From Vibrio sinaloensis (lineage in GTDB: Bacteria; Pseudomonadota; Gammaproteobacteria; Enterobacterales; Vibrionaceae), in assembly GCF_023195835.1 (NCBI RefSeq), contig NZ_CP096199.1, positions 186,001 to 250,000 of the forward strand: a stretch of DNA of 64,000 bases. The letters run 5' to 3'. The translations under genes were made by a program, and so were the position numbers. Within the stretch, counting starts at the first letter, position 1; each line of letters opens with the position of its first letter. The notes beneath the pieces are model-generated. The model did no database searches and had not been told where the DNA came from. It saw nothing but the letters and a program-made list of their open reading frames with translations. This document shows, one piece after another, positions 40,025 through 48,855 of this stretch.

Positions 40025-41512
40025 ATGAGTTTGGCGCATGATCCACGCGTATTAGAATTAGATTCACAAGTCGAACTGCTCGAACGTTTGCGGTTGCTGA
40101 CCAATTTCGGCTCGAATCTGGTTACGGTTGGTGGTGCAAATGGCGCAGGGAAAACTTGGCTTGCACAGCACTATCTTGAAGCGTGGGCGCAAGATAAAAA
40201 TCAATCTTTGCTGTTGTGTTATCCCAACCAAGACGATGAGCAGCGCCGCTCCACCATTCTCAGTCAGTTGCTCTCTGAATCCTTGTTTAATCCGGCTGAT
40301 TCTTTAGCTGACTCTTTCTCTCGTTTGATGGAAGGGGAAAGTTGCGATGTATTGATCGTGGTCGACGATGCCCATTTGTTGACTGAGTCATTTATTTCCG
40401 AATTGTGGATGTTGGTACTGGAGGCTCAGCTGCAGCCACGCTGGACGGTGAATGTGCTGCTGTTCGCCCAATCGAACAGCCTTGATGCGCTGTTGACTCG
40501 GTTGAGTTATGGGCAAGAACATAAGCCAATAGACCTTGAAATTGAATCACTTAGTCAAGATGAAGCGGATCTTTTTTTTGAACATTTGGTGATTCGTTTT
40601 GTCGAAGATGACATGGAAAAACGGGTACGCAATGCGTATCGAACAGTGGCTCGTCGTCCGGGCGAAATTATGGCGTTAGGGGATCAGAAAGTGGAAAAAA
40701 GGATTATTATCCGCTCAATTGTGGGCTCACCGATTAACATCGCACTGTTGGTGTTGGTTCTATTGTTGGCGATCGGTGGCGGATACTGGTGGATGATGTC
40801 GCAACCTTCTCCCGATGACAAAGCCGCACAGATTAATCAAGCGCTGGAGCAGACCGTCATCCCGACGCTGCCAGAAGTCACCCCTGTTGAGGAGCAAGAG
40901 GCGAACATCATCGAACCTGCTCCAGTCGAAGATCCGACATTGAGCGATGCAGTCGATGATTCGATGGCGCTACCACCTGATGTGACCGAACAAGTTGAGA
41001 GCGTGGGGAATGCCGACGACGATCAACAGCGAGTGGTGATTACCTCGGATGTTGTCGATGCATTGCTTGAAGGCAAAGCGGAGCAGGCTGATACCAGCGC
41101 CATTGATCAAGTAGTCGAACAATCGATGCAAGAGGAAAGCCCGGCGTTGGAAGCTGAACCGCAAGCGACAGCTCAAGCGTCAGAGCCTGAGCAACCTGTG
41201 GTCATACAGTTCTCTTTCACTAAAGATGAGCTGAAAAGCTTCTCGCCACGCAGTTACACCTTGCAGTTAGCGGCGGTGCAATCGTTAGAGGAGGTGCAAG
41301 CCTTCATCGATCAATACCAGCTCGATAACCAAGTATTCATTTACCCTACCGTGCGCAATCAGGTGGATTGGTACATCATCACCTATCAAAATTATCCGAC
41401 GATTCAAGTCGCCCGCGATGCAGTCCAAGGGCTCTCGGCTGAACTGCAACAGTTGGAGCCTTGGGCGAAATCGTTAAGTCAGGTTCAGCGTGAGATCGAC
41501 CGAGTCGAGTAA
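40025..41512 (+). CDS. damX: Cell-division protein DamX (AAA ATPase-SPOR)
   Basis: 495 residues. Cytoplasmic AAA domain with Walker A GANGAGKT (37-44) and a Walker B-like VLIVVDDAH, a single membrane helix at about 236-258, a long acidic Glu/Gln-rich periplasmic linker, and a C-terminal SPOR domain (about 410-495) that binds denuded septal glycan. It acts at the divisome. It lies between aroB and dam, as in E. coli. The ATPase domain is longer than in enterobacterial DamX (about 230 residues of cytoplasmic part), the usual vibrio form. Confidence 0.92.
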   Translation: MSLAHDPRVLELDSQVELLERLRLLTNFGSNLVTVGGANGAGKTWLAQHYLEAWAQDKNQSLLLCYPNQDDEQRRSTILSQLLSESLFNPADSLADSFSRLMEGESCDVLIVVDDAHLLTESFISELWMLVLEAQLQPRWTVNVLLFAQSNSLDALLTRLSYGQEHKPIDLEIESLSQDEADLFFEHLVIRFVEDDMEKRVRNAYRTVARRPGEIMALGDQKVEKRIIIRSIVGSPINIALLVLVLLLAIGGGYWWMMSQPSPDDKAAQINQALEQTVIPTLPEVTPVEEQEANIIEPAPVEDPTLSDAVDDSMALPPDVTEQVESVGNADDDQQRVVITSDVVDALLEGKAEQADTSAIDQVVEQSMQEESPALEAEPQATAQASEPEQPVVIQFSFTKDELKSFSPRSYTLQLAAVQSLEEVQAFIDQYQLDNQVFIYPTVRNQVDWYIITYQNYPTIQVARDAVQGLSAELQQLEPWAKSLSQVQREIDRVE

Positions 41513-41609
41513 TCTTGCAAAATTTAAGCTGCGGAAAATAGCCTGAGTTTCATCGTAAAATATGTTACATTCCGCAGCCTTAATTAGTGGTTGATTAACA
41601 GAGCAATAA

Positions 41610-42437
41610 ATGAAGAAGCAGCGGGCCTTCCTGAAATGGGCAGGTGGAAAATACGGACTTGTCGAAGATATTCAGCGTCACTTGCCAGAGGCTCGTAAGC
41701 TGGTGGAACCGTTCGTAGGCGCTGGTTCAGTATTCTTGAACACCGATTATGAACAATACTTGCTGGCGGATATCAATCCAGATTTAATCAATCTCTACAA
41801 TCTGCTTAAGCAGAACCCACAACAGTACATTGCAGAAGCGAAGCGTTGGTTTTGTGCGGATAACAACCGTAAAGAAGCCTACTTGGATATTCGTGCCCAG
41901 TTTAACGCCACTGATGACGTGATGTATCGTTCGCTGGCCTTTCTTTATATGAACCGTTTTGGTTTTAATGGTTTGTGCCGTTACAACAAAAAGGGCGGCT
42001 TCAATGTGCCTTTTGGTTCGTATAAAAAACCGTATTTCCCCGAAGCCGAACTGGAGTTTTTTGCCGAAAAGGCTAAGAAAGCCACCTTCGTCTGCGAGGG
42101 CTACCACGATACGTTCAAGCGCGCGCGCAAAGGGTGTGTGGTGTATTGTGACCCGCCCTATGCTCCGCTGTCGACCACCGCTAATTTTACTTCCTACGCC
42201 GGCAATGGCTTTAGTCTTGACGATCAAGCTGCCCTCGCCGATGTGGCGGAAAAGGCTGCGACACAACGCGGCATTCCCGTACTTATCTCTAATCACGACA
42301 CCACGCTCACTCGTCGTCTTTATCACGGCGCAGAGCTCAATGTGGTCAAAGTGAAGCGAACCATCAGTCGCAACGGCGCCGGACGCAATAAAGTCGACGA
42401 ATTGTTAGCGCTATTTAAGCCGACTGACGACAAATAA
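41610..42437 (+). CDS. dam: DNA adenine methyltransferase (GATC)
   Basis: 275 residues. N-terminal SAM motif FLKWAGGKYGL (about 7-17), catalytic D181-PPY, and the conserved R-NGAGR-KV C-terminal segment. It methylates adenine in GATC, directing mismatch repair and replication control; essential in V. cholerae. It follows damX by 97 bp. The ribosome site (AGAG) is weak. Confidence 0.98.
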   Translation: MKKQRAFLKWAGGKYGLVEDIQRHLPEARKLVEPFVGAGSVFLNTDYEQYLLADINPDLINLYNLLKQNPQQYIAEAKRWFCADNNRKEAYLDIRAQFNATDDVMYRSLAFLYMNRFGFNGLCRYNKKGGFNVPFGSYKKPYFPEAELEFFAEKAKKATFVCEGYHDTFKRARKGCVVYCDPPYAPLSTTANFTSYAGNGFSLDDQAALADVAEKAATQRGIPVLISNHDTTLTRRLYHGAELNVVKVKRTISRNGAGRNKVDELLALFKPTDDK

Positions 42438-42546
42438 TCACATTTCCTCACGCTTGGCTATATTCTTCCCGCTAGCTTAGGTAGAATTGCGCGCAAAATA
42501 CTCGGTGTCGAGTCTGTTTTTAGCCAATTATTACTAGAGGTCAGGT

Positions 42547-43218
42547 ATGAAAGATTTCCTTATCGCTCCATCTATTCTGTCTGCGGATATGGCTCGCCTT
42601 GGCGAGGATGTGGAGAAAGTACTCGCTGCGGGAGCGGACGTGGTTCACTTCGACGTGATGGACAATCACTACGTGCCCAACCTGACTTTTGGAGCGCCAA
42701 TCTGCCAAGCACTGCGTGACTATGGCATTACCGCGCCGATTGATGTGCATCTCATGGTTAAGCCAGTGGATCGTATCATCCCTGACTTTGCTAAAGCGGG
42801 CGCATCTATGATCACCTTTCACGTTGAAGCGTCTGAGCACGTTGACCGCACTCTTCAGCTTATCAAAGAGCACGGCTGTAAAGCGGGTGTTGTACTTAAC
42901 CCAGCCACGCCTCTGTCGCACCTTGAGTTCATCATGGATAAAGTTGACATGATTCTACTGATGTCTGTTAACCCAGGCTTTGGTGGTCAGTCTTTCATTC
43001 CAAAAACGCTTGATAAGCTACGCGCTGTGCGCAAGATGATCGATGAATCTGGCCGCGACATTCGTCTCGAAATTGATGGTGGTGTCAAAGTGGATAACAT
43101 CAAAGAGATTGCGGAAGCCGGCGCAGACATGTTTGTCGCAGGCTCGGCTATCTTTAATCAGCCTGACTACAAAGCGGTCATTGACCAAATGCGAGCTGAG
43201 CTAGCCAAGGTAAACTAA
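42547..43218 (+). CDS. rpe: Ribulose-phosphate 3-epimerase
   Basis: 223 residues, TIM barrel. [15 protein letters not shown] at the N-terminus, the metal/acid motif [17 protein letters not shown] and [11 protein letters not shown] are all intact. It interconverts ribulose 5-phosphate and xylulose 5-phosphate. The ribosome site AGAGGTCAGG is good. The gph start is 4 bp after its stop. Confidence 0.98.
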   Translation: MKDFLIAPSILSADMARLGEDVEKVLAAGADVVHFDVMDNHYVPNLTFGAPICQALRDYGITAPIDVHLMVKPVDRIIPDFAKAGASMITFHVEASEHVDRTLQLIKEHGCKAGVVLNPATPLSHLEFIMDKVDMILLMSVNPGFGGQSFIPKTLDKLRAVRKMIDESGRDIRLEIDGGVKVDNIKEIAEAGADMFVAGSAIFNQPDYKAVIDQMRAELAKVN

Positions 43219-43222
43219 TTCA

Positions 43223-43903
43223 ATGAGCAACATTAAATTAATCGCATTCGATTTGGATGGCACGCTACTCGATAGTGTGCCTGACCTCGCTATTGCGGCA
43301 GATCAAGCCGCACAAGCACTGGGGTATCCTGCAGTTTCAGAGCAGCAGGTGCGCGATTACGTTGGCAATGGCGCCGACGTATTAATTGGCCGCTCGCTCA
43401 GTCGCAGCCTAACCGTCGATCCAAGCTTGTCAGCTGAACTGCTGACTAAGGCCCGTGAGCTGTTCGACGACTACTATGAGCAAAGTGGCCACAAGTTGAG
43501 TCACTTATACCCAGCTGTCAAAGAGACTTTAGCCGAGCTACACCAAGCCGGTTTTACCCTCGCTTTAGTGACCAACAAGCCGTCGAAGTTCGTACCGGAT
43601 GTGCTGGCTAAACATGGTATCGACCACTACTTTTCTGATGTGATTGGTGGCGACACTTTTGCAGAGAAAAAGCCTAACCCAATGGCACTCAATTGGTTGC
43701 TCGACAAGCATGGTTGTCAGCCGAGCGAGATGTTGATGGTCGGGGATTCGAGTAACGACATCAAAGCCGCGAAAAATGCCGGTTGCCGTTCATTTGGCCT
43801 AACCTATGGCTACAACCACGGCGAGCCGATCGCTGATTCGAAGCCAGACTTTGTCGCCGACAGCATTGCTGAACTGATCGATGCCGTCGCGGTTTGCGCG
43901 TAA
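43223..43903 (+). CDS. gph: Phosphoglycolate phosphatase
   Basis: 226 residues, HAD superfamily. Motif I DLDGTLLDS (nucleophile Asp at residue 9), motif II VTNKPSKF, motif IV GDSSNDIKAA. It removes 2-phosphoglycolate formed during DNA repair. It is cotranslated with rpe. A strong terminator follows before trpS. Confidence 0.95.
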   Translation: MSNIKLIAFDLDGTLLDSVPDLAIAADQAAQALGYPAVSEQQVRDYVGNGADVLIGRSLSRSLTVDPSLSAELLTKARELFDDYYEQSGHKLSHLYPAVKETLAELHQAGFTLALVTNKPSKFVPDVLAKHGIDHYFSDVIGGDTFAEKKPNPMALNWLLDKHGCQPSEMLMVGDSSNDIKAAKNAGCRSFGLTYGYNHGEPIADSKPDFVADSIAELIDAVAVCA

Positions 43904-43949
43904 CGGCGACAAAAGATCTTCCAAAATACTCGTTAATGAGTACACTGAG

Positions 43950-43981
43950 AAAACCGCGCACACCGAGCTGCGCGGTTTTTT
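43950..43981 (+). terminator. Terminator after gph
   Basis: Stem AAAACCGCGCA with an 8-nt loop and T-run, 46 bp after gph. trpS may have its own promoter or receive read-through. Confidence 0.9.
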
Positions 43982-44016
43982 ACTATTAATTTTAAGAAGT
44001 CAAAGGAATCATTCTA

Positions 44017-45054
44017 ATGAGCAAACCCATCGTATTGAGTGGTGTTCAACCGTCAGGTGAACTAAGTATCGGTAACTACTTGGGTGCTCTACGTCAATGG
44101 CAGCAGATGCAAGACGATTATGATTGCCAGTACTGTGTGGTTGACCTGCATGCGATTACGGTTCGTCAAGACCCTAAAGCGTTGCATGAAGCGACACTGG
44201 ATGCCCTGGCAATTTGTCTCGCAGTTGGTGTTGATCCGCAAAAGAGCACGCTTTTTGTTCAGTCACATGTACCCGAGCATGCTCAACTTGGTTGGCTTCT
44301 TAACTGCTATACCCAGATGGGTGAACTGGGCCGCATGACTCAGTTTAAAGATAAGTCGGCACGTTATTCTAAAGACACCTCTAGCCAATTTGGTGATGTG
44401 AATGTCGGCTTGTTTGATTACCCAGTGCTGATGGCGGCGGATATCCTGCTCTACGGTGCACACCAAGTGCCTGTCGGTAGTGACCAGAAGCAGCACCTCG
44501 AGTTGGCGCGCGACATCGCTAACCGTTTCAACAATATCTATTCGCCAGAGCAGCCGATTTTCACTGTGCCAGAGCCTTACATCCCGACGGTCAATGCGCG
44601 CGTGATGAGCCTGCAAGATGCGACGAAAAAGATGTCCAAGTCAGATGATAACCGTAAGAACGTCATCACTCTGCTGGAAGAGCCTAAATCGATCATCAAG
44701 AAGATCAATAAAGCACAAACCGATACCGAGACTCCGCCACGTATCGCCCACGATTGGGACACCAAAGCAGGCATCTCAAACTTGATGGGTTTGTACTCAG
44801 CAGCGACGGGCATGAGCTTCGCTGAGATCGAGGCCAAATACCAAGGCGTTGAGATGTACGGCCCGTTCAAGAAAGATGTGGGTGAGGCAGTTGTCGCCAT
44901 GCTTGAGCCGATCCAAGCGGAATACCATCGTATTCGTGAAGATCGTGCTTATATGGATCAGGTGATGAAGCAGGGCGCAGAAAAAGCGTCGGCTCGTGCT
45001 GCTGAAACGCTGAAGAAAGCGTATGAAGCGGTAGGCTTTGTTGCGCGTCCATAG
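44017..45054 (+). CDS. trpS: Tryptophanyl-tRNA synthetase
   Basis: 345 residues, class I synthetase. The HIGH-like motif is SIGN (17-20) and the second signature is KMSKS near residue 195. The tryptophan pocket region ([13 protein letters not shown]) is conserved. It is slightly longer than E. coli TrpS (334). The AAGGA site precedes the ATG. Convergent with trmL; a repeat block separates them. Confidence 0.98.
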   Translation: MSKPIVLSGVQPSGELSIGNYLGALRQWQQMQDDYDCQYCVVDLHAITVRQDPKALHEATLDALAICLAVGVDPQKSTLFVQSHVPEHAQLGWLLNCYTQMGELGRMTQFKDKSARYSKDTSSQFGDVNVGLFDYPVLMAADILLYGAHQVPVGSDQKQHLELARDIANRFNNIYSPEQPIFTVPEPYIPTVNARVMSLQDATKKMSKSDDNRKNVITLLEEPKSIIKKINKAQTDTETPPRIAHDWDTKAGISNLMGLYSAATGMSFAEIEAKYQGVEMYGPFKKDVGEAVVAMLEPIQAEYHRIREDRAYMDQVMKQGAEKASARAAETLKKAYEAVGFVARP

Positions 45055-45055
45055 G

Positions 45056-45180
45056 GCCAGAGCGCTTCGCTTAGAGATTGGGCTTCGCCCTCCGAGAACA
45101 CTACGTTCCGAGAATCGAGAGCCGACTTCGTCCTTCGAGAGTTGTCCGTTCGTATTCCGAATCCGTAGCGAAGCGTTCCT
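45056..45180. repeat. CTTCG-hairpin module cluster between trpS and trmL
   Basis: Successive modules GCGCTTCGCTT, GGGCTTCGCCC, TACGTTCCGA and CGACTTCGTCC, each followed by a CGAGA-type spacer. Stems with TTC loops, spaced about 25-30 bp. Paired positions vary together (GGGC/GCCC versus CGAC/GTCC). The 293-bp gap otherwise holds only a terminator hairpin and the heptad array. Confidence 0.65.
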
Positions 45181-45188
45181 AAGCAAAA

Positions 45189-45214
45189 AAGGTTGACGCT
45201 TTCACGTCAACCTT
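45189..45214 (-). terminator. Terminator hairpin of trmL
   Basis: A perfect 10-bp stem (AAGGTTGACG and complement) with a 6-nt loop, followed on the minus strand by TTTTTT. The identical 26 bp recur after coaA at 60282-60307. Confidence 0.85.
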
Positions 45215-45224
45215 CCAAGATTTT

Positions 45225-45350
45225 CTCGCTTCTCGCTTCTCGCTTCTCGCTTCTCGCTTCTCGCTTCTCGCTTCTCGCTTCTCGCTTCTCGCTTCTCGCT
45301 TCTCGCTTCTCGCTTCTCGCTTCTCGCTTCTCGCTTCTCGCTTCTCGCTA
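45225..45350 (-). repeat. 18-unit heptad tandem array ending in the trmL stop
   Basis: 17 perfect CTCGCTT units plus a final CTCGCTA on the plus strand. On the trmL strand the last unit contributes the TAG stop itself, so the array reads TAG followed by (CGAGAAG)n. The perfect copies imply recent expansion by slippage. It sits between the stop codon and the terminator, within the 3' untranslated region. Confidence 0.97.
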
Positions 45351-45824
45351 CTGCGCCCCTGCAAAACCCATTTGACGCCAAGCTTCAAAGGCAATAATTG
45401 CGACCGCATTGGATAAGTTGAGGCTGCGCGCATCTGGCATCATCGGAATACGAATGCGCTGCTGCATTGGCATGCTTTCAATCACCTCTGCTGGCAGACC
45501 TCGGGTTTCAGGCCCAAACAACAGAACATCGCCTTTTTGGAACTTGGCATCGACATGATGCCCGGTGGTTTTGGTGGTACAAGCGAAAATACGGAACGTT
45601 TCGCGCTCTGCGGCTAAGTAATCAAGAAAGGCTTGATAATCTTTATGACGAGTCACCCGCGCTAAGTCGTGATAATCAAGGCCTGCGCGGCGGACTTTCT
45701 TCTCTTCTAAATCGAACCCAAGCGGTTCAATTAAGTGTAAGTTAGCCCCACAATTTGCACACAAGCGGATAATATTACCGGTGTTGGGTGCGATTTCGGG
45801 CTCATACAGCGCAATATCAAACAT
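45348..45824 (-). CDS. trmL: tRNA (cytidine/uridine-2'-O)-methyltransferase TrmL
   Basis: 158 residues, SPOUT family. Motif 1 [21 protein letters not shown], motif 2 [11 protein letters not shown] and motif 3 [15 protein letters not shown] form the trefoil-knot SAM site. It methylates the wobble nucleotide of tRNA-Leu isoacceptors. The stop codon is the first triplet of an expanded heptad array. It is downstream of cpxA but separated by a hairpin repeat. Confidence 0.95.
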   Translation of the reverse strand: MFDIALYEPEIAPNTGNIIRLCANCGANLHLIEPLGFDLEEKKVRRAGLDYHDLARVTRHKDYQAFLDYLAAERETFRIFACTTKTTGHHVDAKFQKGDVLLFGPETRGLPAEVIESMPMQQRIRIPMMPDARSLNLSNAVAIIAFEAWRQMGFAGAQ

Positions 45825-45909
45825 GATGTGCTTCTTTTTTTTGCTAGAAAGTAAGGTGGCAAAGTATAAGGCGGTACACGGGCACCGCCAAGTCTTCTAT
45901 AGTGCTTTC

Positions 45910-45956
45910 ATACCAAACGGGATAAATATCTGGATACCTATTTATCCCGTTTGCTA
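45910..45956. repeat. Hairpin repeat overlapping the cpxA 3' end
   Basis: Perfect arms AAACGGGATAAATA and TATTTATCCCGTTT with 10 bp between, extended by ATACC on the left. It is a reduced form of the mrcA-end element. Its right arm encodes the last residues and TAG stop of cpxA. Confidence 0.75.
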
Positions 45957-47365
45957 TCACTCTCGCTGTGAGCATTGAGCGGTAACTTGATTTCGACTCT
46001 CAGGCCGCCAAGTGGACTTCGACTCGCAGAGATGTGACCGCAGTGTTGGCGAATCGCGTTCTCGGTGATGGTCAGGCCAAGCCCTGTGCCGCCACTGTGT
46101 CGGTCGCGCGCGGTGGAAACGCGATAAAAGGGTCTGAAAATCGCTTCGAGTTCGTGGTCCGCGACGCCTTCCCCGTTGTCGTCGACACGGATAACGATGT
46201 GTTGTTCAGCGTCAATAAACTCGACGTCCACTCGGTCTTTGCTGTAGCAAATGGCATTGCGTACGACATTGTCCAGGGCGCTCATCAGCAGTTTGGGGTT
46301 GCCGGAAATGGTGCGCTCTGGAATCGGCGTGTAAGTCAGGGTTTTCTTGACCTGTTCGGCTTCAAATTGCGCGTCGGATAGAATGGCCTCCCACAAACTA
46401 CTCATCGGTTGCTGCTCTCGAGTTTGGTGACTATCCAGCTGCATACGAGACAGTTCGAGTAGTTCTCCAATCATCTGTTCTAAGCGCTGCGCTTCGGTGT
46501 CGATTCGGGTTAACTCCGGGCTCTCGCCCTGTTTGCGTGTGGCGAGCGCGTTGGCCATTCTGAGTCTGGTCAGTGGCGAGCGCAGCTCATGAGAGATATC
46601 AGACAGCAGTCGCTGCTGGCCGCCAATCATCTGATTCACCGCCTCGACCATCTGGTTGAAGCTGGCACCGGCTTGACGAAATTCGCTGGTGCCTTTTTCC
46701 AGTTCGGGATCGACCACAAACTCACCTTTCGCCACTCGTTGGGCGGCTCGCTCGAGCTTGCGTGCTGGTTGACTGAGTGCCCAAGCTAGCCAAAGCAGTA
46801 GTGGAGTGCTGACCAGCATCACCGCAAACAGCAACTGAAACGGTTTATCAAACATTCTGAGCAAAAAGGGTGGAGGCTGGTTCCACTTGACGCCAACGTA
46901 AAACAACAGATCTTGTTCGGCTAATTTAATCGGTAGCGGACCAGCCAGCATATAGTGCCCATAGAGCTTTTGTTTCGGTGGACCGAGTAAGTCGACGCTA
47001 GTAATAAAGTTTTGTAGCGCACGGTAACGGAAATCTTTGCGCTCGTTGACGGTGACAATATTGCCTTCTAGGTCGGTAATGAAAAAGCTTGGTCGGTCTT
47101 CGCGGTTATGGCGGTCATCTCGACCTGAGCGTCTTGGGTTTTCTAACTGAACCAGTATCCGCGCTAGATTATTTTCATTGGCATAGCGGGACTCAATGCC
47201 GGTTTTGACTTCCTCTAGACGCTGAAAGTGGTCGCTGGGAATATCTCGCGCTTTGCGTGGATCTAGGTGAGGCAGCGACAAAACGGCAAACAACACCAAC
47301 AGCATGGTGAGCCAAAAGATGGCAAAAATACGACCGTAAAGACTGGTAATTTTAGGTAGGCGCAT
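45938..47365 (-). CDS. cpxA: Envelope-stress sensor kinase CpxA
   Basis: 475 residues. First membrane helix about 13-31, periplasmic sensor, second helix about 174-196, HAMP, HisKA with H259 (DISHELRSPLTRLRMA), and HATPase with NAICYSKD, DNGEGV and GGTGLGL. It responds to misfolded envelope proteins and phosphorylates CpxR. The start overlaps the cpxR stop by one base (TAATG). The C-terminal SKRDK and stop are encoded by the repeat arm, an unusual end (E. coli CpxA has 457 residues). Confidence 0.96.
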   Translation of the reverse strand: MRLPKITSLYGRIFAIFWLTMLLVLFAVLSLPHLDPRKARDIPSDHFQRLEEVKTGIESRYANENNLARILVQLENPRRSGRDDRHNREDRPSFFITDLEGNIVTVNERKDFRYRALQNFITSVDLLGPPKQKLYGHYMLAGPLPIKLAEQDLLFYVGVKWNQPPPFLLRMFDKPFQLLFAVMLVSTPLLLWLAWALSQPARKLERAAQRVAKGEFVVDPELEKGTSEFRQAGASFNQMVEAVNQMIGGQQRLLSDISHELRSPLTRLRMANALATRKQGESPELTRIDTEAQRLEQMIGELLELSRMQLDSHQTREQQPMSSLWEAILSDAQFEAEQVKKTLTYTPIPERTISGNPKLLMSALDNVVRNAICYSKDRVDVEFIDAEQHIVIRVDDNGEGVADHELEAIFRPFYRVSTARDRHSGGTGLGLTITENAIRQHCGHISASRSPLGGLRVEIKLPLNAHSESDSKRDK

Positions 47366-48060
47366 TAATCTTCCTCGACCAAAAGATAGCCGCGCCCGCG
47401 TAGCGTTTTAATGCGGGGCTTTCCATCGGCGCGTTCTGGTAATTTTTTGCGTAAATTGGACACATGCATATCAATCGCACGGTCAAATGCAGACAGTCTT
47501 TTGCCAAGGACATCGAGACTGAGTACCTCTTTCGTCAGCGTCTGGCCAGGTTTTTGGACAAAATGACTCAGCAGCGCAAACTCGGTTGTGGTCAGTTCGA
47601 GCAGTTGCTCTTGGCAGTACGCTTCCTGTTTGCCAGGGAAGATTTTTATATCTTGATAAGCAATGGCATCGCCGTGCTTGCTGGTATTCGCGGCTGGCGC
47701 AGTTTGGGTGCGTCGTAATATAGCGCGGATGCGCGCGAGCAGTTCTCGGTCACTGAACGGTTTGGGGAGGTAGTCGTCGGCGCCAAGTTCTAGACCGATC
47801 ACCCGATCTATCTCCTCTCCTTTCGCGGTCAGCATCAGAACGGGCGTTTGCCAAGTCTCACGCAGGCGTTTGAGCGTCTCCATGCCATTGAGTTTAGGCA
47901 TCATCACATCGAGGAGGATCAGATCGATCGTCTCATTGAGTGTTGCCAACCCTTGTTCACCATCGTTGGCCTCCGATACCTCAAACCCTTCAAAAGTGAG
48001 GACCTCATTGAGCAACGCGGTTAGCTCGGTATCGTCATCAATCAATAATATATGGGCCAT
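47365..48060 (-). CDS. cpxR: Envelope-stress response regulator CpxR
   Basis: 231 residues, OmpR family. Receiver domain with phospho-acceptor D51 (LILLDVMMPKLNG), the switch Thr and Lys (MLTAKG, YLPKPF), and a C-terminal winged helix (VSNLRKKLP, IKTLRGRGYLL). It activates envelope-repair genes. Divergent from cpxP; the shared region has a perfect CpxR box, so autoregulation is expected. Confidence 0.97.
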   Translation of the reverse strand: MAHILLIDDDTELTALLNEVLTFEGFEVSEANDGEQGLATLNETIDLILLDVMMPKLNGMETLKRLRETWQTPVLMLTAKGEEIDRVIGLELGADDYLPKPFSDRELLARIRAILRRTQTAPAANTSKHGDAIAYQDIKIFPGKQEAYCQEQLLELTTTEFALLSHFVQKPGQTLTKEVLSLDVLGKRLSAFDRAIDMHVSNLRKKLPERADGKPRIKTLRGRGYLLVEED

Positions 48061-48135
48061 AACGGACTCTCTCGCTTATCAGATAGTGAACAGTTTACTG
48101 CGAAATGAGCGGTGGATTTAGCATTGTTGTCGCTC

Positions 48136-48150
48136 TTTACGATTCTTTAC
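48136..48150. promoter_or_regulatory. CpxR box between cpxR and cpxP
   Basis: TTTAC-GATTC-TTTAC, the exact complement of the GTAAA-N5-GTAAA consensus. A further TTTAC lies at 48167. Located 94 bp before cpxP and 76 bp before cpxR, fitting control of both directions. Confidence 0.8.
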
Positions 48151-48243
48151 GCTCAACATACGTTGCTTTACGCAACAGGTCGTATTCTACACTCAAGCGC
48201 TGTGAAGACAGCTCATCCACCAGATAAATTGAAGGGTACGATT

Positions 48244-48753
48244 ATGAAATTAGCAAAAAAAGTAGTATTGGCCGCCGCTGTTCTTCCTTTGGCTTTGGGA
48301 ACCGCAAGTGCATACGCATTCGGTGGTAAAGACCACAAACGTGGCGGTCCGGGTCAATGTGGCGGTGGTTTCGACCGTGGCATGATGCGCCAACTCGACT
48401 TGACCGATGCGCAGCAAGAGCAGTTGAAGCAGATGCGCAGCGAAGGCAAACAGGCGATGAAGGACGAGTTCAAGCAGAACTTCGAAACTCGACAAGCACA
48501 AAGAGAAGCGCACCAAGCGCAGATGCAGCAACTGATACTGGCCGATAACTTCGATCAAGCCGCGGCGAATGAGCTAGCGAAACAGATGGTAGAGAAACAG
48601 ACCGAACGCAAAGTGAAAATGCTGGAAAAGCAGCACCAAATGCTCAGCATTCTAACACCAGAACAGAAAGCGAAGTTTACTGAACTGCAGCAAGAACGAA
48701 TGGGTAAATGCGCAGAGAAAATGCAACAGCGTTTTAATGACAACGACGCGTAA
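48244..48753 (+). CDS. cpxP: Periplasmic CpxP/Spy-family protein
   Basis: 169 residues from the ATG at 48244 (AAGGG site; the upstream extension lacks one). A signal peptide (about 1-24, cleavage near SAYA-F) is followed by a glycine/histidine-rich stretch and a helical, Gln/Lys-rich domain with two LTxxQ motifs (LTDAQ and LTPEQ), the hallmark of the CpxP/Spy fold. CpxP inhibits CpxA and assists degradation of misfolded periplasmic proteins. Longer helices could also fit Spy; position next to cpxRA favours CpxP. Confidence 0.9.
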   Translation: MKLAKKVVLAAAVLPLALGTASAYAFGGKDHKRGGPGQCGGGFDRGMMRQLDLTDAQQEQLKQMRSEGKQAMKDEFKQNFETRQAQREAHQAQMQQLILADNFDQAAANELAKQMVEKQTERKVKMLEKQHQMLSILTPEQKAKFTELQQERMGKCAEKMQQRFNDNDA

Positions 48754-48771
48754 TTAATTGTTTTTATTTGC

Positions 48772-48800
48772 AAAATGGCGACCTTAGGGTCGCCATTTTT
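48772..48800 (+). terminator. Terminator of cpxP
   Basis: Stem AAAATGGCGACC / GGTCGCCATTTT with a TTAG loop and T-run, 19 bp after the stop. Confidence 0.9.
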
Positions 48801-48855
48801 ATTCAACGGCTGACGGGTTATACTTAGGCCACGTTTGTTTACTTTTCAAAGCCCT

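Noticed and set aside
45225..45350. CRISPR-like array at the heptad repeat
   Set aside because: Units are contiguous 7-mers with no spacers; no cas genes are present.
45193..45375. Plus-strand frame encoding LLASRFS repeats through the trmL heptad array
   Set aside because: A 7-bp repeat without stops is open in all frames and yields a periodic peptide automatically. It starts from a non-ATG codon with no ribosome site and overlaps trmL.
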